Assembly: GCF_013694245.2 (NCBI RefSeq)
Contig: NZ_CP059322.2
Coordinates: forward strand, 4,409,001-4,473,000
Source of the DNA: Micromonospora ferruginea
GTDB taxonomy: Bacteria; Actinomycetota; Actinomycetes; Mycobacteriales; Micromonosporaceae
Direction: 5' to 3'
DNA length: 64,000 nucleotides
Both the position numbers and the translations under genes were made by a program. The notes below the pieces were generated by a model that did no database searches, was not told the origin of the DNA, and saw nothing but the letters and a program-made list of their open reading frames with translations. This document shows positions 42,423 through 53,125 of this stretch, in pieces. The stretch's first letter is position 1. The number at the start of each line of letters is the position of its first letter.

Positions 42423-42447
42423 GGCAAACTGAGGCAAACGAAGTCAA
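42423..42447. promoter_or_regulatory. GGCAAAC direct repeats upstream of the HTH gene
   Basis: GGCAAAC at 42423-42429 and 42433-42439, then a degenerate third copy GTCAACC, all at 10-bp spacing on the same strand. It ends 15 nt before the HTH start codon. The same 12-mer AGGCAAACGAAG recurs in front of the Rv3235-family gene. Head-to-tail repeats one helical turn apart suit a MerR/BldC-type DNA-binding protein such as the gene it precedes (inference). Confidence 0.55.
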
Positions 42448-42461
42448 CCCCGGGAGTCACC

Positions 42462-42689
42462 GTGGAGTCGAGGTTCCTGCTGCTGTCCGACGTCGCCGCC
42501 GAGCTGAACGTCTCGGACTCGCAGGTCTACCACATGGTGCGCAGCGGCGAGCTGCCCGCGATCAAGATCGGTGGCCGGGGCCAGTGGCGGGTCGAGCGCG
42601 CCCGGCTGGAGGAATACATCGAGCGCAAGTACGCCGAGACTGCCGAGTGGGTGCGCGGCAACCCCCTGGGCGAGCGCGACGCGGAGTGA
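42462..42689 (+). CDS. small helix-turn-helix (excisionase/MerR-type) DNA-binding protein
   Basis: 75-residue HTH_17 protein. FLLLSDVAAELNVSDSQVYH is the helix-turn-helix, MVRSGELPAIKIGGRGQWRV the wing, and RARLEEYIERKYAETAEWVR a C-terminal helix. It resembles BldC and phage excisionase folds but is chromosomal and lies in a conserved core neighbourhood (Rv3235 family, secA), so no phage origin is implied. GTG at 42462 is chosen with GGGAG 6 nt upstream. Direct repeats stand in front of it and of the next gene, suggesting self-control. Confidence 0.88.
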   Translation: MESRFLLLSDVAAELNVSDSQVYHMVRSGELPAIKIGGRGQWRVERARLEEYIERKYAETAEWVRGNPLGERDAE

Positions 42690-42754
42690 GCCCGCGCTGA
42701 CCGTCGGCCATTGACGCACCCCACTCCGCTACCGGAAGATGAGGACTGGTCACA

Positions 42755-42771
42755 GGCAAACGAAGGCAAAC
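42755..42771. promoter_or_regulatory. GGCAAAC direct repeats upstream of the Rv3235-family gene
   Basis: GGCAAAC at 42755-42761 and 42765-42771, again 10 bp apart, 20 nt before the ATG at 42792. The 12-mer AGGCAAACGAAG is identical to the one upstream of the HTH gene, linking both genes to one regulator. Confidence 0.55.
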
Positions 42772-42791
42772 GCAAGGATTCGAGGGCTGAC

Positions 42792-43634
42792 ATGGTCGAC
42801 ACCCGCCGTCCCCGGTCACCGCGTCCACCGGTCCGACTCCGGCCCGCCCCACCACTCGACCCACCCTGCACGGACGAGGACCCGATCTGGAGCCACGGTC
42901 AGCTCGCCCTCGACCTGATCGACCCGCGCCGCCGCGACCCCGGACGGCCACCGGGCCGGGCCGCCGACCACCCTCTCGGCCGGCCGCGCCCGCCGGCTTC
43001 CGGCCCGTCCGGCGACCGCATCGCGGACCTCGGCCCGACGAACGGCGACCCGGCGAGGCGTGGCCCGGCCGGCGGCGGCACGACGGTCGACGGCGGCGGC
43101 ACGACGGTCGACGGCGGCGGGTTCCGAGGTGGCGGGGGCGAGCGCGGCGGCCTCGGCAGTAGTGCGACCGGACGTGTCGGCGCAACCGAGGGCGGTGGGC
43201 TCGGCAGCGGCAGGTTCGGCGGCGCCGCGCCGGACGGCGGCCTGGGCGGTCGGGTGCCCGTCGGGCCGCCGGTGTCCGCCCTCGCCACCGCCTCGCCCGA
43301 GGCTGCCCGGGCAGCCCACCGGTTCGTGCGCACGTTCCTGGAGATCGTCAACGGCTTCCGGCCGCCCGGGCAGCTCCGGCCGCTCTGCCTACCCGAGACA
43401 GCCGCCCAGGTGTCGGCCGAGCTGACCCGGGCGGCCCGCCGGGTGACCCCGGTCCGCCGCCGCGCCGCCCGGCCGGCCCTGCACCTGCGCCGCCTGCGGG
43501 TCTGTGAACCCCGGGCCGGCGCGGTCGAGGCCACCGCAGTGTTCACCGGCACCGGCGGCACGAGCTGGGCGATCGCCGTGCGCCTGGAACACCGCCGAGG
43601 CACCTGGCTCTGCCTGGTACTCAACGTCCTCTAG
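42792..43634 (+). CDS. Rv3235 family protein
   Basis: 280-residue protein. The first ~175 residues are low-complexity (Pro/Arg, then Gly-rich with a 21-bp tandem repeat) and likely disordered. The last ~105 form the conserved Rv3235 domain (AAHRFVRTFLEIVNGFRPPG, RPLCLPETAAQVSAELTRAA, SWAIAVRLEHRRGTWLCLVL). The role is unknown; in Mycobacterium the gene also lies near secA1. ATG at 42792 has GAGGG upstream. TTG at 42711 would read through the repeats and is rejected. Confidence 0.83.
   Translation: MVDTRRPRSPRPPVRLRPAPPLDPPCTDEDPIWSHGQLALDLIDPRRRDPGRPPGRAADHPLGRPRPPASGPSGDRIADLGPTNGDPARRGPAGGGTTVDGGGTTVDGGGFRGGGGERGGLGSSATGRVGATEGGGLGSGRFGGAAPDGGLGGRVPVGPPVSALATASPEAARAAHRFVRTFLEIVNGFRPPGQLRPLCLPETAAQVSAELTRAARRVTPVRRRAARPALHLRRLRVCEPRAGAVEATAVFTGTGGTSWAIAVRLEHRRGTWLCLVLNVL
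43080..43121 (+). repeat. 21-bp tandem duplication in the Rv3235-family gene
   Basis: Two 21-bp copies (43080-43100, 43101-43121) differing at the last base, encoding TTVDGGG twice within the disordered linker. In frame, so tolerated. Confidence 0.75.
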
Positions 43635-43704
43635 CCCCACCCCGGCCCCTGCCCCGCCGCACCCACACCCCGCCCTTGCCCTGGCCTCTCGCCCTAGCCC
43701 TCCC

Positions 43705-43776
43705 CGCGTCCGCGCCCGCACCCGCGCCCGCGCCCGCACCCGCGCCTGCGCCTGCGCCTGCGCCTGCGCCTGCGTC
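43705..43776. repeat. hexanucleotide tandem array
   Basis: Twelve 6-bp units of CGCRCC type changing to TGCGCC in the second half (five near-identical TGCGCC/TGCGTC units). Non-coding, starting 70 nt after the Rv3235-family stop; together with the next elements it fills the gap to secA. Confidence 0.8.
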
Positions 43777-43845
43777 GATCTTGGACTTGTGGCGCCTCGA
43801 ACGTCGGAAATGACCCTTCTGTCAACGACCACAACTCCATGATCG
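43776..43845. repeat. imperfect palindrome, REP-like candidate
   Basis: Left arm CGATCTTGGACTTGTGG (43776-43792) pairs with right arm CCACAACTCCATGATCG (43829-43845) with two mismatches, around a 36-nt centre. It is AT-richer than the flanks. It could be a dispersed intergenic palindrome or the terminator of the Rv3235-family gene. Confidence 0.55.
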
Positions 43846-43888
43846 GCGGCAGGCGCGGCACCGGTCGCGCGCGGCACGAGGCACCGGC

Positions 43889-44014
43889 ACACGCGGCACA
43901 CTTCGCAGGGCACACGGCACACGGCACACGGCGCACGGCGCACACGGCACACGTCGCAGGGCACAGGGCACACGGCATACGGCGCACACGGCACACGTCG
44001 CAGGGCACAGGGCA
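43889..44014. repeat. 44-bp period tandem repeat
   Basis: Three diverged copies spaced 44 bp apart (near 43893, 43937, 43981), each built from GGCACAC and GTCGCAGGGCACAGGG-like pieces. The last two share over 30 identical bases. Non-coding. Confidence 0.7.
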
Positions 44015-44042
44015 TGGGGCACGCGCGGTACGGGGCTCACGG

Positions 44043-44230
44043 GGCACGAGCGGCGCGAGGCACGAGCGGCACGGGGCACGAGCGGCACGGGGCACGAACG
44101 GCACGGGGCACGAACGGCACGGGGCACGAACGGCACGGGGCACGAACGGCACGAGGCACGAACGGCACGAGGCACGAACGGCACGAGGCACGAACGGCAC
44201 GAGGCACGAACGGCACGAGGCACGAGGCAC
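44043..44230. repeat. 16-bp minisatellite, about 11 copies
   Basis: Eleven tandem units of GGCACGARCGGCACGR from 44043 to 44218, then a partial unit. Variants are grouped: GAGC units first, then GAAC...CGG, then GAAC...CGA, which fits stepwise local duplication. The period is not a multiple of three and no gene is read through it. Long stop-free frames here are by-products of the repeat. Confidence 0.9.
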
Positions 44231-44284
44231 AGGGCCACACGCGGCACGGAGCACACGCGGCACACGGGCGCAGGGTGAGACGGG

Positions 44285-44317
44285 CGACGGGCCCCGGCCG
44301 GTGGCCGGGGCCCGTCG
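44285..44317 (-). terminator. secA terminator
   Basis: A perfect 15-bp stem (CGACGGGCCCCGGCC and its complement) with loop GGT, 16 nt after the secA stop; no T-run. Its loop and layout match the tmRNA terminator. Confidence 0.72.
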
Positions 44318-44332
44318 GGCGATACGTGGAGG

Positions 44333-47233
<2,901 letters not shown>

Positions 47234-47393
47234 GGATCAACGCTCCCCTAGACGGTCTCGAACCATCGTAGGCGTTCCGGCGCGGCGATGGTCACTGGTG
47301 GCGGCGGTCCGGACCCGCGAACCCGACATAACACCGCGACCGGGTGCCCTCGGTCGCCAATCGGGTTACGCCGTCCGCGAACGATCCGGCACC

Positions 47394-48560
47394 ATGGCTC
47401 GGATGGAGCCTGTGGAGATCATCGAGGACGGGCTGTTGCTGCGCCCCTGGCGGGCGGCGGACGCCGACGAGGTGCACCGCGCCTGCCAGGACCCGGACAT
47501 TCAGCGCTGGACCACCGTACCTCGCCCGTACCTGCCCGAACACGCGCTCGCGTTCGTCACCACGATCAGCGCGACCGCCTGGGCGCGGGACACCGGGGCG
47601 CCGTTCGCGGTCTGCGACGCCACGACCGGTGAGCTGCTCGCCTCGTGCGGTCTGGTCTCCGTCGACCGCGCGCTCGACTCGGCCGAGGTGGGCTACTGGA
47701 CCGCACCGTGGGCCCGGGGGCGGGGAGTCGCGGTACGCGCCACCCGGGCCGTCGCCCGCTGGGCGTTCGACGCGCTGAAGCTGCGCCGGCTGACCTGGCA
47801 GGCCGAGATCGGCAACCACGCCTCCCGCCTGGTCGCGCTGCGCGCCGGCTTCCGGGTCGACGGCGAGCTGCGGCTGGCCCACCCCGCCGACGGCGGCCGG
47901 CCGGAGGGGTGGATCGGTTCCCTCGTGCCGTCCGAGCTGGCCGCGCCGGGCGAGCCGGCGCCGTACGGCCCGGGCACGCTCCAGGCCCGCCGGGCGGCGG
48001 TCTTCGGCCGGCCGCAACCCGTCCTGTTCGCCACCGCCGGCGACACCGAGCTGCGGCTGCGCGCGCTGGAGGAGAAGGACCTGGCCGAGGTCACCCGCAC
48101 CTGCCAGGACGAGGACACGGTGCGCTGGACCACCGTGCCGCACCCCTACCGGCCGGAACACGCCGAGGGCTACCTGCGGGACCTGGTGCGGCCGTCCTGG
48201 GCCCGGGGCACCGCCGCGATGTTCGCGGTGGCCGACCAGGAGGACCGCTACGTCGCCTCGCTCGACCTGCGGATCCTCCCCGGCGACCCGCTGGTGGCCG
48301 ACGTCGGCTTCATGACCGCCCCGCACGCGCGGGGCCGCGGCTACCTGCCGGCCGCGCTCACCGCGCTCTGCGCCTGGGGCTTCACCACGCTCGGCCTGGC
48401 CCGCGTCGAGTGGCGCGCCAACGTCGGCAACACCGCGTCCCGCCGGGCCGCCGAGAAGGCCGGCTTCACCGTCGAGGGCACGCTGCGCGGCGGCATCCAG
48501 CACCGCGGCGAGCGGCAGGACGTGTGGATCGGCGGCCTGCTGCCGCAGGACCTGCGGTGA
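47394..48560 (+). CDS. tandem GNAT acetyltransferase (two domains)
   Basis: 388-residue protein with two RimJ/RimL-type GNAT domains. Domain 1 (~10-180) has LLLRPWRAADADEVHRAC, VGYWTAPWARGRGVAVRATR and RRLTWQAEIGNHASRLVALR. Domain 2 (~210-388) has LRLRALEEKDLAEVTRTCQD, VGFMTAPHARGRGYLPAAL and VEWRANVGNTASRRAAEKAG. Both keep the R/Q-x-x-G-x-G/A acetyl-CoA loop. The two halves are clearly duplicated (QRWTTVPRPY and VRWTTVPHPY). ATG at 47394; ATG at 47403 is also possible. It is divergent from secA and overlaps the next gene by 4 nt (GTGA). Confidence 0.85.
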   Translation: MARMEPVEIIEDGLLLRPWRAADADEVHRACQDPDIQRWTTVPRPYLPEHALAFVTTISATAWARDTGAPFAVCDATTGELLASCGLVSVDRALDSAEVGYWTAPWARGRGVAVRATRAVARWAFDALKLRRLTWQAEIGNHASRLVALRAGFRVDGELRLAHPADGGRPEGWIGSLVPSELAAPGEPAPYGPGTLQARRAAVFGRPQPVLFATAGDTELRLRALEEKDLAEVTRTCQDEDTVRWTTVPHPYRPEHAEGYLRDLVRPSWARGTAAMFAVADQEDRYVASLDLRILPGDPLVADVGFMTAPHARGRGYLPAALTALCAWGFTTLGLARVEWRANVGNTASRRAAEKAGFTVEGTLRGGIQHRGERQDVWIGGLLPQDLR

Positions 48561-49663
48561 TCCCGGAGACGATCGAGGGGTACGGGGTCCGGCTGCGACC
48601 GACCCGGCCGGCCGACGTGCCGGAGCTGGTGGCCGGCTGCACCGACCCGGAGACCCGGCGGTTCCTGCCCGCCCTGCCCGAGGGGTACGACGCGGACAGC
48701 GCCCGGCGGTGGATCGCCGAGGGCGAGCCGGCCGTGTGGGCCGCCGGCGGCTGCGCGTACGCGATCGCCGACCCGGACACCGACCGGCTGCTCGGCGGCA
48801 TCGGGCTGACCCGGCTCGCCCCGGCGCGCGGGGACTTCGAGATCGGTTACTGGGTGGCGCCGTGGGCGCGGGGGCGGGGCGTGGCGACCGCCGCCACCCG
48901 GGCGCTCGGCGAGCGCGCCTTCGCCGCCGGCGCGGCCCGGCTGGAACTGCTCACCCACCGGCAGAACGAGCCGAGCCAGCGGGCCGCGCTGGCCTGCGGC
49001 TACCGGTACGAGGGGGTGCGCCGGGCGGCGAGCGCGGGACGCGACGGCGTACGCCACGACCTGGTGGCCTGGGTGCGGCTGGCCGACGACCCGCCCGGGC
49101 CGACCACCCGGCTGCTGCCGGACCTGCCCGGCGGCCGGCTCACCGACGGCGTGGCGACGCTGCGCCGGTTGGGGCCGGCGGACGCCGCCGCGCTGTACCG
49201 GCTGCACACGCTGCCGGAGGTGGTGGCGAACCGGGTGCCGGCGGTGCCGCCGGACCGGGAGTCGATCGCGCGCCGCTGCCGGCTCGCGGCCGGTTACTGG
49301 CTGGCTGGGGACGCCGCCGACCTGGCCGTCCTGGACGCGGCCACCGGCGCGCTGGTCGGCGGCTGCGCCCTCGGGTACGACGAGCCGGCCACCGGCCAGG
49401 CCACGCTGGGCTACAGCCTGCTGCCCGAGGCCCGCGGCCGGGGGCTGGCCACCCGTGCGGTCCGGCTCCTCGCCGGTTGGGCGTTCGACGTCGGCGTGGC
49501 CCGGGTCTGGGCCGGCACCCGGGCGGAGAACGTCGCCTCGCAGCGGGTGCTGGAACGGGCCGGGTTCCGGCGGGAGGGGCTGTCGCGCGGGCGGATGCCC
49601 GGGGTGGCGGGCGCCCGCGTCGACTCGGTGGTCTTCGGCCGGCTGGCGTCGGACCGGGACTGA
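48557..49663 (+). CDS. tandem GNAT acetyltransferase (two domains)
   Basis: 368-residue protein, again with two GNAT domains: ~6-175 (VRLRPTRPADVPELVAGCTD, IGYWVAPWARGRGVATAATR, ELLTHRQNEPSQRAALACGY) and ~190-365 (LRRLGPADAAALYRLHTLPE, LGYSLLPEARGRGLATRAVR, VWAGTRAENVASQRVLERAG). The start GTG at 48557 overlaps the stop of the preceding tandem GNAT gene, so the pair are co-translated and together supply four GNAT domains. Substrates may be N-terminal amines, antibiotics or small amines; unknown. Confidence 0.85.
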   Translation: MIPETIEGYGVRLRPTRPADVPELVAGCTDPETRRFLPALPEGYDADSARRWIAEGEPAVWAAGGCAYAIADPDTDRLLGGIGLTRLAPARGDFEIGYWVAPWARGRGVATAATRALGERAFAAGAARLELLTHRQNEPSQRAALACGYRYEGVRRAASAGRDGVRHDLVAWVRLADDPPGPTTRLLPDLPGGRLTDGVATLRRLGPADAAALYRLHTLPEVVANRVPAVPPDRESIARRCRLAAGYWLAGDAADLAVLDAATGALVGGCALGYDEPATGQATLGYSLLPEARGRGLATRAVRLLAGWAFDVGVARVWAGTRAENVASQRVLERAGFRREGLSRGRMPGVAGARVDSVVFGRLASDRD

Positions 49664-49664
49664 G

Positions 49665-49696
49665 CCGGGGCCCCCGCGAACGCGCGGAGGCCCCGG
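49665..49696. terminator. bidirectional terminator between GNAT and hpf genes
   Basis: CCGGGGCCCCCGCG (49665-49678) pairs with CGCGGAGGCCCCGG (49683-49696), with one mismatch and a 4-nt loop, between converging genes ending at 49663 and 49712. Confidence 0.65.
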
Positions 49697-49711
49697 TCCG
49701 TGGTCAACGGG

Positions 49712-50356
49712 TCACGTGTCGAGCGAGATGATCCCGTAGTCGTACGCGCGGCGGCGGTAGACCACGCTCGGGCGGCCGGATTCCTTGTCCAGGAACAGGT
49801 AGAAGTCGTGGCCGACCAGTTCCATCTGGAACAGCGCGTCGTCGACGGTCATCGGTTCGGCGGGGTGGACCTTCTCCCGGGCGATGTGCCACGGCTGGTC
49901 GTCGGGCTCGTCGTAGCCGCTCTGGTTCGGGCGTTCGGCCACCGCGGTGGCCGTGCCGTGCCCGTTGAGCGACGCCAGGCCGGGCCCGTCCAGGTCGGCC
50001 ACCGGCAGGCCGGCGGTCGCGGCGGCCACCGAGAGCGGCGCGTGCCGCCCGCGGTGCACCCGGCGGCGGTCGGCCGCCCGGCGGAACCGGGTGTCCAGCT
50101 TGGCGATGGCGGCGTCGAGCGCGCTGTAGAAGTCGTTCGTGCAGGCCTCGGCGCGGATCACCGGACCGCGCGTGACGCAGGTGATCTCCACCCGCTGGCA
50201 GTGGTCGGCCTGGCGCGGATTGCGCTCGTGGAACAACTCGACATCCACGCGAATCAGCTTGTGGTCGTAGCGTTCGATCTTTGCGAGCTTTTCGGCTACG
50301 TGCACCCGGTAATGGTCCGGCACTTCGACGTTACGGCCCTTGACCACGATGTCCAC
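49712..50356 (-). CDS. hpf: ribosome hibernation promoting factor, long form
   Basis: 214-residue HPF. The N-terminal S30AE domain (1-~105: MDIVVKGRNVEVPDHYRVHV, VRVDVELFHERN, FYSALDAAIAKLDTRF in pieces) binds the decoding site of 30S subunits. After a ~45-residue linker, the C-terminal dimerisation domain (~155-214: VDDALFQMELVGHDFYLFLD, VVYRRRAYDYGIISLD) brings two 70S ribosomes together as 100S. The start is GTG at 50356 with GGGAGGT. Same position as mycobacterial Rv3241c, between comF and secA. Confidence 0.95.
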   Translation of the reverse strand: MDIVVKGRNVEVPDHYRVHVAEKLAKIERYDHKLIRVDVELFHERNPRQADHCQRVEITCVTRGPVIRAEACTNDFYSALDAAIAKLDTRFRRAADRRRVHRGRHAPLSVAAATAGLPVADLDGPGLASLNGHGTATAVAERPNQSGYDEPDDQPWHIAREKVHPAEPMTVDDALFQMELVGHDFYLFLDKESGRPSVVYRRRAYDYGIISLDT

Positions 50357-50607
50357 GTGACCTCCCTTGTTCGGACGGTCGTTTCGGTCCAGATCTTCCG
50401 GACGACGCGCCTGGGAGAGCTCCGCTCGGCGTCGACCGGTGGTGTTCGGCTACGCCTCCTTCCAGTGCCGGGGGAAGGTTGGCATCCTCACTACCCCCGA
50501 CACCGAAACGCTAACTCCTGTTCGGCCCGCAGTCACCCCCGGTTGCCAAGAGCGGCCGCGAAATTTAACACCTCATACACCATGGGGTGAAAGGGATGCA
50601 CGAAGCG

Positions 50608-51309
50608 TCACCACCGCTGCCGCTTTTGCGTTGCGGCGAGCACGGCCGCGACCTTTGGCGTCATTCCCGCGCCGCGCAATTTCCGGCTCACCGCCGCCAG
50701 CGTCGCGCCGGTGGTGACGATGTCGTCGAGCAGCACCAAGGTTCCCGCTGGCCCGGCCGGCGCCGGCCGGCGTACCCGGAACGCGGTCTCCGCCGCGGCG
50801 GCCCGGCCGGCGCTGTCCAACGCCACCGAGTCCGGCCGGGGCGACGCCCGCAACGGTCGCAGCACGCGAACCGGCCAGCCGGCCGCCCGCAGCCGGGCCG
50901 CGGCCGGACGCACCAGCCGGTCCAGGTGGTCGCCGTACCGTGCCCGCGCCGCCCGGGCGGTGTCCGGCACCGCCACCAGGGTCACCGGCCCGGGCTGCCC
51001 CACCGCCACGGCCACCACCTCGGCCAGCAGCGCGCCCAACGGTCGGGCCAGCCCGTGCCGGCCCCGCTCCTTGTAACCGAGCAGGCCCTCGCGCAACGCC
51101 CCGGCGTACGCGCCGAGGGCGACGCAGGGCGGCAGGCCGGGTGGGGCCGGCACCGGCCGGGTCGGCCCGGGACGCAACGACTCCAACTCGGCCACGCAGC
51201 GCGGGCAGAAGCCCTGCCGCAGGCCCGGGGCGCGGGCCGCGCAGCCGGCGCACCCGGCCGGCAGCACCAGATCGGTCAGATCCGACCAGAGCCCGCCCAG
51301 GTCCGGCAC
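50608..51309 (-). CDS. comF: ComF family phosphoribosyltransferase-like protein
   Basis: 233-residue protein. The N-terminal zinc ribbon has CAGCAARAPG then GFCPRC (C-x2-C twice). The C-terminal PRTase fold has the PRPP loop TLVLLDDIVTTGATL. ComF proteins are linked to DNA uptake in Bacillus and Haemophilus; the role in Actinobacteria is unclear. GTG at 51309 is 7 nt after the lpqB stop, with GAGGT overlapping the lpqB stop codon, so it is coupled to mtrAB-lpqB. Confidence 0.9.
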   Translation of the reverse strand: MPDLGGLWSDLTDLVLPAGCAGCAARAPGLRQGFCPRCVAELESLRPGPTRPVPAPPGLPPCVALGAYAGALREGLLGYKERGRHGLARPLGALLAEVVAVAVGQPGPVTLVAVPDTARAARARYGDHLDRLVRPAAARLRAAGWPVRVLRPLRASPRPDSVALDSAGRAAAAETAFRVRRPAPAGPAGTLVLLDDIVTTGATLAAVSRKLRGAGMTPKVAAVLAATQKRQRW

Positions 51310-51316
51310 CGCGACC

Positions 51317-53125
51317 TCAGTAGACGAAGAACGGCGCGGTCGGGTTGACCACCCGGCTGCCCGCCGGCAGGTCCAGCACCTGCTGGCGCTTGATGAACTC
51401 GAACGGGTTGTTCTGGTAGGCCGCGCCGTTCGCCTCGTACATGAAGGAGAGCGCGGGCAGCCCGCGGTCCCCGCTGCCCGGATATCCCACGAGCTGGGTC
51501 ACCACCGCCGAACCGATGTCGTTCTTCAGCGGAGAGTCGAAGCCGCCGTCGACGCTCACCTGGTGGATGACCGAACGCCGCTCCGGGTCTCGGCCGGCGA
51601 AGACGAGTTGGTCCTCCGAGATCCAGTCGGCGGCGGTGACGCCGGTGAGCATCGTCGGCAGCCGGCGCGGTTGGCCCAGGCTGACCACGCCGCCGTCGAC
51701 GTTCACCGGGGCGACGTAGAGCGCTCCGCCGGCCACCAGCGCGATCCGGTGGCCGTCGAGGGACCCGGCCACCGCCGCCACCGTCCCGGCCACGTTGAGC
51801 GGGACCGGGCTGAGCCCGGCCGTCCCGTTGAACCGGTAGAGCCTGCCGTCGGCCGCCACCAGGCCCGCCGGGTGGCCCTTGTCCAGCGAGCGCAGCCAGG
51901 TGGGCTGGCTCATCGTGTGGAACGTCGCCGGGCTGCCGTTGAACACCGCCACCGGATCGAGGCCGGTGCCCACCTTGAGCCGGAGTCGCCGGTCCGGCGC
52001 GGTCACCACCAACGCGGCGAGCACCTGGTCGTCGGCGCGGGCGATCGACGCGGAGACCACGTTGCGGTTCTCGGCGGCCGGGAGCGGCACCGCGCCCCGC
52101 CGTTCACCGGCGAGCGCGAGGGGATGGATCACCCCGTCGTAGACGCTGAACCGCGTGGGATCCGCGCCACGCGGGTAGGCGTCGTGGTCGGCGCGCTCCC
52201 GCTGCAGGTCGATGCTCAACCGCTTCTGGTTCTGGATCTTCAGGTCGAGCTGGCCGGTCAACTCCGGAAGCGACCACGCCAACTGGGTGCCGAGCCGGGC
52301 CAACCGCTCCTCGTTGGCACCGGGCATGTCCAGGTTGACCTCCCACTGGGAGTTGCCCCCGGTGGCGTTGTTGATCGGACGGGTGCGGTCGGGCAGGCCG
52401 GTCACCCCGGACTCCAGCCAGACGGACGGACCGCCGGCCAGCCACTTCACCACCTCGGTGACGAGACGCTCGGCCGGCACCCCCGGCAGGTAACGCAGGT
52501 CGGGCACCAGGCGGGTTTGGTCCGAGTTCCAGAAGTAGACGTTGTGCTGGCGGTAGTACTCACGCAGCGCCGAGTCGCTGATCAACAGCACGTTCGGCAG
52601 TTGTGTGATCAACAACCCGCTGCCGGGGGGCTCGGCCCGGCGCAGCTCGAAGACGTACTCGGTCTCGGTGGCCGCCGGCGGGCCGAGCGTGCCGTCGGCG
52701 CGCAGCACGCCGACCTGCTGCACCTTGAGCCGGACCGTGCTGGTGCCCTGGTTGTTCGGCGGGGTGCTCTCCTTCGCCCGCAGCCGGACCACGGTCAGCT
52801 CGATCTCGCTGGTCTGCGGCTTGCCCGGGAGCTGGTCCCGCGCCTCGGTGGCGAGGAACGTGCGGGCCCGGGCGTACGCCTGGTCGCGCTCCCCGGCGGC
52901 GGCCGCCCGGAGGTAGTTCTCGATGAACGGCACCGGCTCGTCGCTGTCGCTCGGTGCCGGCGGCGAAGCCGGGGGGCCGTTGAGCGAGCCGGGCTCGGCG
53001 ACCGGCACCGAGCCGTCGACCTGGACGTCGGTCTCGGCCGGGATGCCGCACCCGGCGGGAAGCAGCAGCACACCGGCCAGCAGCCCCACCACCAGCCGCC
53101 GGACGCGTGACCCCGGCGCGTTCAC
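51317..53125 (-). CDS. lpqB: lipoprotein LpqB, partner of MtrAB
   Basis: 602-residue exported lipoprotein. The lipobox LLPAGC is near residue 23. A GerMN-like domain follows (FIENYLRAAAAGERDQAYAR, RLVPDLRYLPGVPAERLVTE), then a C-terminal beta-propeller (~330-600) with repeats such as VAAVAGSLDGHRIALVAGG and AADWISEDQLVFAGRD. In Mycobacterium and Streptomyces, LpqB acts with the MtrB sensor to modulate MtrA. GTG at 53125 overlaps the mtrB stop by 4 nt (GTGA). Confidence 0.94.
   Translation of the reverse strand: MNAPGSRVRRLVVGLLAGVLLLPAGCGIPAETDVQVDGSVPVAEPGSLNGPPASPPAPSDSDEPVPFIENYLRAAAAGERDQAYARARTFLATEARDQLPGKPQTSEIELTVVRLRAKESTPPNNQGTSTVRLKVQQVGVLRADGTLGPPAATETEYVFELRRAEPPGSGLLITQLPNVLLISDSALREYYRQHNVYFWNSDQTRLVPDLRYLPGVPAERLVTEVVKWLAGGPSVWLESGVTGLPDRTRPINNATGGNSQWEVNLDMPGANEERLARLGTQLAWSLPELTGQLDLKIQNQKRLSIDLQRERADHDAYPRGADPTRFSVYDGVIHPLALAGERRGAVPLPAAENRNVVSASIARADDQVLAALVVTAPDRRLRLKVGTGLDPVAVFNGSPATFHTMSQPTWLRSLDKGHPAGLVAADGRLYRFNGTAGLSPVPLNVAGTVAAVAGSLDGHRIALVAGGALYVAPVNVDGGVVSLGQPRRLPTMLTGVTAADWISEDQLVFAGRDPERRSVIHQVSVDGGFDSPLKNDIGSAVVTQLVGYPGSGDRGLPALSFMYEANGAAYQNNPFEFIKRQQVLDLPAGSRVVNPTAPFFVY

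Noticed and set aside
42462..42689. Excisionase of a prophage or integrative element
   Set aside because: No integrase, att-like repeat or phage gene nearby; the neighbours are core genes (Rv3235 family, secA), so it is a chromosomal regulator.
42711..42791. Earlier TTG start of the Rv3235-family gene
   Set aside because: It would place the GGCAAAC repeats inside the coding sequence, and ATG at 42792 has a good ribosome site.
44043..44230. Repeat array that could be mistaken for CRISPR
   Set aside because: Units are 16 bp, directly joined with no unique spacers, and no cas genes are present.
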